Positions 12,891 to 18,964 of a stretch of 20,693 bases of DNA are shown piece by piece. The position numbers and the translations under genes are program-made. The notes beneath the pieces were generated by a model. The model saw only the letters and a program-made list of their open reading frames with translations. It was not told the DNA's origin and made no database searches. The stretch covers positions 1-20,693 of the forward strand of contig NZDC01000028.1 in NCBI GenBank assembly GCA_002689985.1, given 5' to 3'. How positions within the stretch are numbered: position 1 is the first letter of the stretch; every line of letters begins with the position of its first letter. Origin of the DNA: Candidatus Pacearchaeota archaeon (GTDB lineage: Archaea > Nanobdellota > Nanobdellia > Pacearchaeales > GW2011-AR1).

Positions 12891-14965
12891 TTTTTCTTAG
12901 ATTTTCTTCTGCGTTTCGCCCCACCCAATCTTACTCCTAAATGAACTACTCTCATAACTTTTGTAATAATTAAAAACATTAAAACAAATAAAATTGTTAT
13001 ATAAATTATTATCTTAAAAGTATCTTTTGTAAGAACATCTGCAAGAGGTTTTTCAGAAGAACATTTCCAAGGACAAGGACCACCGCAATCAACATCTTCT
13101 TCTCCTTGATTTTGTTTATTATCTGAACAAGTAGGACATTTATTACAAGGACCACCGCAATCTATAAGTAATTCACAATCACCATCATGACAATTCTTTA
13201 TATTATCATTACAATTTGGGTTTACTGTAAAATGACATCCTTGCATTTCTAAGGGTTTTTTAATTGTCAAGTTACAATTATTAATATCAAAACACCTTCT
13301 TATTTGAAATCCGCAGACATTATCATTCCAATTATTTTCTGAACAATCATTATCTACTAATCTATAATCATCTCCTGTTAAGACTCCAACTTCAAGAGAT
13401 TTTTTAGTATCTTGACAAACTTCCCAAGGATTACATGTCCATTTAATATTACAAGTATATATGCTTGTTCCTCCTCCACCTCCACCCTCACTGCCATCTA
13501 CACTACATGATGATTCTTCAACAGCAATAGTCCACTCAATAGTATCATTAACTAAACCATCAGTAATAATAACTGATACTGTATGTTCTCCAGAAACTCC
13601 ACATCCAAAACTATAATCAAATTCATCATTAGAACTTCCAGTATCAAGTTCTTGAAAAACATTATCTACATACCAGTAAGTATCTGGAATTGTTCCATCA
13701 GGATCATATTCTGAAATATTAAAGGAGATAGTACTTGCCCCTGAAGAAGCTTGTGTTAAATTAGAAGGATAATTTGTTGTTATAGTTGGATTTCGATTAT
13801 TATTTGTTACTGTTAAACTAAAATTCTTACATGTTGTTTGATTTAATCCATCTTGCCCACAAGAACTTATATTTTGATGAGGATTAGGTAAAGATAAATC
13901 AGTAGTACAAATACTTATGTTATGAACATTAACAATACTATCATTAGCTGTAAAATTCATAATACCAAGTGGAGTTATATCAAAAAATTTACCTCCACTT
14001 AAGAATGTTAAATTAAATGTAAAATTTCCTGAACTTCGATTACCACTTTCAGTATCAGTTATCTGGAGTTCTTTATAAAAACTAGCATTATCTCCTTGAG
14101 TATAAACAGTTTGAACTCCTATATTAGCTAATGATGGAGGATTATTAATTTCAACAACAGTTATATTTGTATTTTCTGAATCAACACAACAAGTAGCATT
14201 AAAATTATCATTAACAGATACTACTTCATCATATGATCCTAAATCACTTTTTCCCAAGGTTCCTGAATATATTGTAGCGCTTAAATCAGTTGAATTAATT
14301 CTTGTTGCAGAAGTAAGATAAAAAGGATTACTAGGACTAATACTAGTTGTTAGATTATCTCCATCTTGATCTGTTGCATTAAATTCATATGAAAAAGAAG
14401 TATCTTCACAAGCAATAATTTGACTACCTATATCTCTTATAATTGGTGCAACATTAGGAACATAAACATAAAATACAACACTTGTGCTATTTATATTATT
14501 TGAAGTATCATTAGCATAAATTGTTAAATTATTTGAGAATCTTACAGCATTAATTGTTGTATTTGGTGTGAATATAATACTATCATTAATTGTTTGATTA
14601 CTTGTTAAATCTTCTAGAGTATACCACCACGCACTAATACCAAGATCATATGTTGCTGAAACATTTATTTCAATTGCATAATTATCTCCGGTAGTAAAAT
14701 TATATGTTGTATTTCCTGGACTATCAATTGCTATACCTAATTGGGGAGCTAATATTGTAAGACCAACATTTCCAAAAGAAACTTTTCCAGTAATTCCAAA
14801 AATATCAAAAGTATAAAATAGAAAACCAATTAATATAAATAAGAAAATCAAACTAAAACCAACATACTTCAAAGAAAGTTTTTTAGTAGGTTTATTTACC
14901 GCACTTTTTTTAGGAGTTTTTTCTGGATCAGGCACATATCTTGTTCTTATTTGTTTCTTTTTCAT
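12887..14965 (-). CDS. Large surface glycoprotein with cadherin/Ig-like repeats, Gly linker and DCGG Cys motifs
   Basis: A 692-aa protein. A basic N-terminus (1-32) precedes a TM helix or signal anchor (about 33-53) and the ITGKVSFG segment often seen after the anchor in DPANN surface proteins. Residues 70-485 form beta-rich repeats with cadherin/Ig-like phrases (NATDQDGDNL, ISEYDPDGTIPDTYWYVDN) and about 28 N-x-S/T sequons, so heavy N-glycosylation is likely. A six-Gly linker (494-499) leads to a TSP-like Cys region (CNIKWTCNPWEVC...RRCFDINNC) and two DCGG motifs (602-605, 626-629). A C-terminal TM helix (about 651-669) and a Lys/Arg tail follow. Hydrophobic segments at both ends mean topology is uncertain if the first is not cleaved. 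The TATA box at 14988-14995 supports the start. Confidence 0.65.
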   Translation of the reverse strand: MKKKQIRTRYVPDPEKTPKKSAVNKPTKKLSLKYVGFSLIFLFILIGFLFYTFDIFGITGKVSFGNVGLTILAPQLGIAIDSPGNTTYNFTTGDNYAIEINVSATYDLGISAWWYTLEDLTSNQTINDSIIFTPNTTINAVRFSNNLTIYANDTSNNINSTSVVFYVYVPNVAPIIRDIGSQIIACEDTSFSYEFNATDQDGDNLTTSISPSNPFYLTSATRINSTDLSATIYSGTLGKSDLGSYDEVVSVNDNFNATCCVDSENTNITVVEINNPPSLANIGVQTVYTQGDNASFYKELQITDTESGNRSSGNFTFNLTFLSGGKFFDITPLGIMNFTANDSIVNVHNISICTTDLSLPNPHQNISSCGQDGLNQTTCKNFSLTVTNNNRNPTITTNYPSNLTQASSGASTISFNISEYDPDGTIPDTYWYVDNVFQELDTGSSNDEFDYSFGCGVSGEHTVSVIITDGLVNDTIEWTIAVEESSCSVDGSEGGGGGGTSIYTCNIKWTCNPWEVCQDTKKSLEVGVLTGDDYRLVDNDCSENNWNDNVCGFQIRRCFDINNCNLTIKKPLEMQGCHFTVNPNCNDNIKNCHDGDCELLIDCGGPCNKCPTCSDNKQNQGEEDVDCGGPCPWKCSSEKPLADVLTKDTFKIIIYITILFVLMFLIITKVMRVVHLGVRLGGAKRRRKSKKK

Positions 14966-14987
14966 ATTACCTTTTTTTAATATATTT

Positions 14988-14995
14988 CTTATAAA
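14988..14995 (-). promoter_or_regulatory. TATA box of the Cys-rich surface-protein operon
   Basis: Minus-strand TTTATAAG, centred 26.5 nt before the ATG at 14965. It would drive both Cys-rich surface genes. Confidence 0.45.
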
Positions 14996-15053
14996 CCATA
15001 ACTAGAAAGACAATGTGCGGTAACTATTTAAAAGTTATTATTACTCTCTAAAA

Positions 15054-15560
15054 CTAATAAATTAAGCCAATTGTGATATATTTAATATCACTAAACCTTA
15101 TCTTTTCATCAGAAAAATTATTATTATCTCCCTTTGTAATAAAATAAGTTCCATCTTCATCAATTCCTTTTTCAATTACTCTATGAACAATTAAAGAGCC
15201 TGCTTTTTTAAAACTAACAATATCTCCAATATTAATACTATCTTCATTTGTTGGTTTAATTCTAATTCCATTTGCTCCATAATCTAAAACAGGCATCATG
15301 CTTCCTGTAGGTTCATAACTACTAATACTTGCATCTGGAATTTTTATTACAATTCTATCAGGATAAATCAAAATATCATCTATATTAATAAAATCAGATG
15401 GGAAATCTTCTGAAGTATTATCTAAAAATGGAATATATGAAAGGGGTTTTTCAAAATCTATAGAAAAGGGATAAGCATATAAAACTCCTAAAAGTCCTAC
15501 TAAGAAAATTACAATTAATAGTAATGATTTTTCAACTTTATCTAAACCTATAGTCTCCAT
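15054..15560 (-). CDS. Signal peptidase I (S26, archaeal-type)
   Basis: A 168-aa membrane protease that removes signal peptides from exported proteins. One TM helix (about 11-30) precedes an extracellular catalytic domain. EPTGSMMPVLDYG holds the nucleophile S87, SLIVHRVIE contains H126, and ITKGDNNNFSDEKI contains D145 and D151. His in place of the bacterial Lys gives the Ser-His-Asp set of archaeal and ER-type (Sec11) enzymes. The protein stops soon after the last catalytic-domain strands (ITIGLIY), with no second C-terminal TM helix. An unusually long acidic stretch (about 40-80) separates the TM helix from the active-site Ser. Its neighbours are secreted or anchored proteins with signal peptides, which are plausible substrates. 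The promoter carries a TATA box and a GC-richer dyad. Confidence 0.82.
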   Translation of the reverse strand: METIGLDKVEKSLLLIVIFLVGLLGVLYAYPFSIDFEKPLSYIPFLDNTSEDFPSDFINIDDILIYPDRIVIKIPDASISSYEPTGSMMPVLDYGANGIRIKPTNEDSINIGDIVSFKKAGSLIVHRVIEKGIDEDGTYFITKGDNNNFSDEKIRFSDIKYITIGLIY

Positions 15561-15563
15561 ATA

Positions 15564-15578
15564 GGCAATGAAGTTGCC
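15564..15578. promoter_or_regulatory. Candidate operator in the signal peptidase promoter
   Basis: GGCAA-N5-TTGCC is a perfect dyad that stands out from very AT-rich surroundings. It lies 4-18 nt upstream of the ATG at 15560, between the TATA box and the predicted start of transcription, where a bound repressor would block RNA polymerase. Confidence 0.4.
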
Positions 15579-15581
15579 AGT

Positions 15582-15589
15582 TTTATAAA
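15582..15589 (-). promoter_or_regulatory. TATA box of the signal peptidase gene
   Basis: Palindromic TTTATAAA, centre 15585.5, exactly 25.5 nt before the ATG at 15560. Confidence 0.55.
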
Positions 15590-15601
15590 TCTTTCTACTG
15601 T

Positions 15602-15625
15602 ACTAATTGTATAGTGACAACTAGT
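15602..15625 (-). terminator. Hairpin downstream of mazF
   Basis: ACTAATTGT (15602-15610) and ACAACTAGT (15617-15625) are near-perfect inverted arms around a 6-nt loop. On the minus-strand transcript the single mismatch becomes a G-U pair, so a full 9-bp stem can form 28 nt after the mazF stop. No U-run follows, so termination is only a suggestion; it might instead protect the mRNA 3' end. Confidence 0.3.
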
Positions 15626-15652
15626 ATTAATATAAATAAAATATAAAAGTTA

Positions 15653-16000
15653 TTAATCTAGATCCAAACTTACTTTAATTGCCATATCAACTTTTTTATT
15701 TATTTCGTTATCAAGAAATCCAACTTTTTTGATGATTCTTCTTTTATCAATTGTTCTTATCTGATTCAATAATATTGTAGAATTTTTATTTAATTTAGAA
15801 TCTTTTTTATCAACAAAAACATTTGTTGGAAATTCTTTATCAAAAACATTTGATGTTATTGGGGCAATTATAGTTGTTGGGCTATAATTATTGCCTATAT
15901 TATTCTGAATTATTAAAACAGGCCTTCTTCCTCCTTGTTCATTCCCTTTTGTTGGTTCTAAATTAGCTATTACAATATCTCCTCTTTTAATTCCTACCAT
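15653..16000 (-). CDS. mazF: MazF/PemK family endoribonuclease toxin
   Basis: A 115-aa protein with the complete MazF pattern: KRGDIVIANLEPTKGNEQGGRRPVLIIQN (5-33), including the RGD-type opening and the GRRP loop, then IIAPITSN (44-51) with the conserved PITS, and LNQIRTIDKRRIIKKVGFL (78-96). MazF toxins cut single-stranded mRNA or tRNA at short sequence motifs. The expected catalytic Arg (in GGRRP) and Thr (in PITS) are present. The ATG at 16000 overlaps the antitoxin gene by 7 nt, which implies translational coupling. Cleavage specificity cannot be read from the sequence. Confidence 0.9.
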   Translation of the reverse strand: MVGIKRGDIVIANLEPTKGNEQGGRRPVLIIQNNIGNNYSPTTIIAPITSNVFDKEFPTNVFVDKKDSKLNKNSTILLNQIRTIDKRRIIKKVGFLDNEINKKVDMAIKVSLDLD

Positions 16001-16236
16001 CTTTCATTCTTGTCTAATCCATCCATTAAAGTCCCTTCCCATTCTTTAGCTATTTTCAGGCTTTCCTCAGCCATTGCCTTACACCCTTCAATTAATAATT
16101 CTTCTTGTTCTCTTTTTTGTTTTTCGAGAGTTTGTATCATCCTCACAATGACTTCTTCATAAGTTTCTTTTTCTTTTTCCTTAAATTTATTAAGGGATTT
16201 TTTCACATTATTATTTAATTGAATTGTAGATATCAT
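15994..16236 (-). CDS. Ribbon-helix-helix antitoxin of the MazF toxin
   Basis: This 80-aa protein has residues 1-35 (MISTIQLNNNVKKSLNKFK, then ETYEEVIVRMI) with the ribbon-helix-helix pattern: a beta strand followed by two helices, which dimerise to bind DNA. The remainder is helical and ends in EWEGTLMDGLDKNERW, resembling the toxin-binding tail of MazE-type antitoxins. It is upstream of and overlaps mazF, as expected. A palindromic TATA box (16258-16265) sits 25.5 nt before the ATG, and a CTATAG dyad lies between them, consistent with autorepression by the RHH domain. Confidence 0.8.
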   Translation of the reverse strand: MISTIQLNNNVKKSLNKFKEKEKETYEEVIVRMIQTLEKQKREQEELLIEGCKAMAEESLKIAKEWEGTLMDGLDKNERW

Positions 16237-16240
16237 AATT

Positions 16241-16257
16241 CTATAGATGAACTATAG
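16241..16257. promoter_or_regulatory. Candidate MazEF operator (CTATAG-N5-CTATAG)
   Basis: Two copies of the self-complementary hexamer CTATAG (16241-16246, 16252-16257) form a 17-bp dyad placed precisely between the TATA box and the antitoxin start. Paired short sites 11 bp apart, about one helical turn, suit cooperative binding of RHH dimers. Confidence 0.5.
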
Positions 16258-16265
16258 TTTATAAA
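16258..16265 (-). promoter_or_regulatory. TATA box of the mazEF module
   Basis: Palindromic TTTATAAA, centre 16261.5, exactly 25.5 nt before the ATG at 16236; the CTATAG dyad is directly adjacent. Confidence 0.55.
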
Positions 16266-16281
16266 TTTTACTAATTTGTAT

Positions 16282-17478
16282 TTATCTACGCCTAGTTAAT
16301 TTCTTTCTTACAAATAAGAACCAGATAATATTAACTATTATTAAAACAACAATTAATATAACTAATATTCTAATTAAATTACTAGTTTCAAAGAATTTTG
16401 GTTTTACCTCTGAAATTACAAAACTAAGTCCAATAACCTTTATTTCATTTCTTGATACTTCTAATGTTAAATCTTTTTTATCTGAATTATCTTCATATAT
16501 TAAAAGGAATTCTGAATCATAAGTTCCTTTTGTAATATCTTTAGTATCCCAAAATGTAGTAATTAAAGTTTTATCTAATGAATCAACATTATAACTAGGA
16601 GATTTTAAATTAGCAAGTAAACTTCCATCTTTATCATATATAAGCATCTGTACATATACATCTGTTATTGGTTGACTCCATTTGTTATTAACTAAAATTT
16701 CAAATTCAGCCATTTTACCTAAAGTAAAATCATTAACTTCTATACTTTCTACAACTAATTCTTTTAATCCAACAGTAAATTGTTTTTGATTAGTTAAGCT
16801 TTCTCCATCATACAAAGTTGTAGCAATTGCTTTATATGGTCCTGAAGCAATATTTGATGAATCTAATTCTACAACTAACTCTCCTCTTTCTTTACTAGAA
16901 ATAGAAATTTCATTTGTTTTTAAGGTTGTAACTAATTCATCTTGGTGATTATAAATTTCTATATTAGAATTAACTTTTTTTAAATTAAATTCACCTCTAT
17001 TAATTACCGGAACAACTAAATTAATTTTATTATCCTTCTTAATAATCTCTAAACTTGCTTCTGCATATTTTCCAGGATATGGAGCATAAACAAAAAGTTG
17101 TGTTGATACATCTAAAACTGCTCCAATTGTTGATCCTTCGATTTCTGCTTTTTGATATTGTAAAACAACAATTTCTGCTTTATGTAAACCTGGAGAAAGT
17201 TCTTTTGGAAGAATAACATCATAATCAATTTGCTTTGATTTCTCAAAAGCACTCATTATAAATGTATCTTCACTTACTGTTATATAATCTTTTAATTCTC
17301 CTTTTGGACTAACAAGAATATTAATCTCTTTATTTTCTGAATTTATAATAGAAAAACTAATTGTTCTTTCAAGTTCAGGAGTAAAATCAATACTTGTTCT
17401 TCCAGGAGATACACCTAAGGCTAGAATATTAGAACTCATTAGTACTAATAAAATAAATATTGTGAATTTTTTATTCAT
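16282..17478 (-). CDS. Surface-exposed beta-domain protein with C-terminal TM anchor
   Basis: A 398-aa protein. Residues 1-20 form a signal peptide (FILLVLMSSNILALG). The ectodomain is all-beta, in probably three Ig-like modules. It starts GVSPGRTSIDFTPELERTISF, an arrangement common in archaeal surface proteins whose first module resembles the NEW3/DUF916 type, and later contains KGTYDSEFLLIYEDNSDKKDLTLEV. A TM helix (about 368-390) and an RKKLTRRR tail anchor it with the body outside. It overlaps the preceding 147-aa gene by 8 nt, so the two are translationally coupled and probably form a membrane complex. No enzyme motifs are visible. The specific role is unknown. Confidence 0.65.
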   Translation of the reverse strand: MNKKFTIFILLVLMSSNILALGVSPGRTSIDFTPELERTISFSIINSENKEINILVSPKGELKDYITVSEDTFIMSAFEKSKQIDYDVILPKELSPGLHKAEIVVLQYQKAEIEGSTIGAVLDVSTQLFVYAPYPGKYAEASLEIIKKDNKINLVVPVINRGEFNLKKVNSNIEIYNHQDELVTTLKTNEISISSKERGELVVELDSSNIASGPYKAIATTLYDGESLTNQKQFTVGLKELVVESIEVNDFTLGKMAEFEILVNNKWSQPITDVYVQMLIYDKDGSLLANLKSPSYNVDSLDKTLITTFWDTKDITKGTYDSEFLLIYEDNSDKKDLTLEVSRNEIKVIGLSFVISEVKPKFFETSNLIRILVILIVVLIIVNIIWFLFVRKKLTRRR

Positions 17479-17914
17479 TTTCTGTATTTAAAATAATATT
17501 TCCTGTAAATTCTCCATGATTGTATAATTTAACATTTAATTTAGTATCTCCTACATTTACTACTTCAAATTTATCATCTTTATCTACAAATTTTAAATCT
17601 ACTTTTGATAATATGCTAAACTCTTTAATTTCATTATCAGATATATTTACAAATTCCCAGTAATATTTTCCTGGTTTAAGATTAATCATTAGATTATCTT
17701 TAGGATGGATTTCTTTAATTGATTTAAAATTAACATCTTGGCTAACTAAGATTAAGTTTGTTTTTTCAAATTCAAATAAGATATTAGTGTTTTTTGTATT
17801 ACTAATAGGTGCAACTATAAAAGGTTCTGAATATTTTATTAAACTAGCAACAACTATTATTGTTCCAATGACTAAAATAAAATCAATTGTTATAATTTGT
17901 TTTTTATTCATCAT
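17471..17914 (-). CDS. Small N-anchored extracellular beta protein, partner of the 398-aa surface protein
   Basis: A 147-aa protein with a KK-containing N-terminus and TM helix (MMNKKQIITIDFILVIG, then TIIVVASLIKY, about 9-27), followed by a beta-rich exterior domain (KYYWEFVNISDNEIKEF; KFEVVNVGDTKLNVKLYNHGEF). The KKQ-x4-D-hydrophobic start resembles archaeal class III (pilin-like) signal sequences, but the usual Gly before the cleavage site is absent, so this is only a possibility. It starts 6 nt after the HEPN gene stop with no well-placed TATA box of its own, so it is probably transcribed with the TA genes upstream. Either of two adjacent ATGs (17914 or 17911) could be used. Confidence 0.6.
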   Translation of the reverse strand: MMNKKQIITIDFILVIGTIIVVASLIKYSEPFIVAPISNTKNTNILFEFEKTNLILVSQDVNFKSIKEIHPKDNLMINLKPGKYYWEFVNISDNEIKEFSILSKVDLKFVDKDDKFEVVNVGDTKLNVKLYNHGEFTGNIILNTENE

Positions 17915-17920
17915 TTTATT

Positions 17921-18397
17921 TTAAAACCCTATTAATTCCTTAAATTTTTCCCTATATAAATTAATCAGATCATTATTTAATTTTGATATAAAATCTAAAA
18001 GTTTTCTATTGAATTCTTCTGACTTGTTAATTAAATCATTAACATCTTCCTTAGTTATATGAAAGTCTACATAATACTGTTTATCAATTCTTTCTTTTTT
18101 AGCAAATGAAATGTCAAAATTATCAATATCAAATATTTCTTTTAATAAAGTTATTGAGGCAGAATGATTTTCACTTTTTATTCCTATCTTAAATAATAAT
18201 GCTATTAATATATGATACATACTATAATATGCAAGAGATATTGATTCTTCTAATCTATCATTCTTTAAAAGTATTCTTGAAGAAATAATATTACTATCGG
18301 ATTTCTTAATATAAGATTCTTTTATCTCTTCACTTGATTCTACAATTCTTAATTTTCCTTCCTTTTTTAATTTAATTAAAAAATTTATTTTCTTCAT
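17921..18397 (-). CDS. HEPN-domain protein of an MNT/HEPN toxin-antitoxin pair
   Basis: A 158-aa all-helical protein. RLEESISLAYYSMYHILIALLF (48-69) is the signature helix of HEPN proteins of the UPF0332/COG1895 type, whose usual form is '(S)RAYYAMFHAxxALL'. ENHSASITLLKEIF and a final KEDVNDLINKSEEFNRKLLDFI also match. In RNase-active members an Arg and His form an R-x4-6-H site; here the His is present (H62) but the usual Arg position is L55, so ribonuclease activity is doubtful. The gene overlaps the nucleotidyltransferase gene by 26 nt from an ATG at 18397; a TTG at 18409 is an alternative start. Such pairs act as toxin (HEPN) and antitoxin (MNT, sometimes by AMPylation). Confidence 0.75.
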   Translation of the reverse strand: MKKINFLIKLKKEGKLRIVESSEEIKESYIKKSDSNIISSRILLKNDRLEESISLAYYSMYHILIALLFKIGIKSENHSASITLLKEIFDIDNFDISFAKKERIDKQYYVDFHITKEDVNDLINKSEEFNRKLLDFISKLNNDLINLYREKFKELIGF

Positions 18398-18920
18398 AAT
18401 ATTTTTCAACTCCTTTAATTATTACATGATTTTTTTCTATTTCTTTAATTAAATAGTTTTTTTTGTTGTATTTCCCTATTTTAATATTTACTTTTGAATC
18501 AGTCATTTCTAGATCACGTTTTATTTTTCTATCAGTAGTATCTACATAAATATCAATATCACTATCTTTTTTTGCTATATTTTTTGAATATGAACCAAAA
18601 ATAATAGCTAACTTAATTTTTTTATAGTTTTGTATATTTTCTATTATCTTTCTAAGAAAGGGATATTTTCTTAATATTTGGATTAATTTATAATTTTCAG
18701 TTAGAAAGATAAATGCTTTTGCTTCAGGGTTTTCTTTTAAAAAATAAACTTTGTTTTTTCCTTCTCTTCTATAATCAATAGCATTTGCTTTAAAAAGTTC
18801 CTTAATTTTCCTGGAAATCATCATGTGATTTATCCCAATTTTTTTAGCCAATCCTCTAACATGAGTATTCTCTTTTAAGAGTATATTCACAATTTCAAGT
18901 TTGTAATCTTTTTGTTTCAT
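18372..18920 (-). CDS. Winged-helix DNA-binding domain fused to a minimal nucleotidyltransferase (MNT antitoxin)
   Basis: A 182-aa protein from the ATG at 18920. Residues 1-62 form a winged helix: LEIVNILLKENTHVRGLAKKIGINHMMISRKIKEL and YRREGKNKVYFL, like small archaeal HTH regulators. Residues about 98-170 form the MNT domain with IIFGSYSKNIAKKDSDIDIYV, an intact GS-x10-DxD motif (G109, S110, D121, D123) for nucleotide and metal. MNT antitoxins can neutralise HEPN toxins by adenylylation. The built-in HTH suggests it also represses its own promoter. The start at 18920 was preferred over the ATG at 18929 because the TATA box (18942-18949) is centred 25.5 nt upstream. It overlaps the HEPN gene downstream. 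Confidence 0.85.
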   Translation of the reverse strand: MKQKDYKLEIVNILLKENTHVRGLAKKIGINHMMISRKIKELFKANAIDYRREGKNKVYFLKENPEAKAFIFLTENYKLIQILRKYPFLRKIIENIQNYKKIKLAIIFGSYSKNIAKKDSDIDIYVDTTDRKIKRDLEMTDSKVNIKIGKYNKKNYLIKEIEKNHVIIKGVEKYYEENKFFN

Positions 18921-18931
18921 ATGTAACATAT
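18919..18931. promoter_or_regulatory. Candidate autoregulatory operator of the HTH-MNT gene
   Basis: ATATGT-A-ACATAT is a perfect 13-bp palindrome covering the predicted transcription and translation start (18920). Its placement fits repression by the HTH domain encoded immediately downstream. Chance occurrence in AT-rich DNA is not excluded. Confidence 0.4.
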
Positions 18932-18941
18932 ATATTCCAGT

Positions 18942-18949
18942 TATTTAAA
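18942..18949 (-). promoter_or_regulatory. TATA box of the HTH-MNT/HEPN module
   Basis: Minus-strand TTTAAATA, centred 25.5 nt before the ATG at 18920. It lies in the 35-nt gap after the large surface protein gene and may also drive the two surface genes downstream of HEPN. Confidence 0.45.
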
Positions 18950-18964
18950 TCTTTATTCATTATT

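Noticed and set aside
13460..13490. Run of Gly codons in the 692-aa surface protein as a repeat-expansion element
   Set aside because: It encodes only six glycines with mixed codons and fits a known style of linker in archaeal surface proteins.
15021..15037. TAACT-N7-AGTTA dyad after the signal peptidase gene as a terminator
   Set aside because: A 5-bp AT-rich stem without a U-tract is too weak to call.
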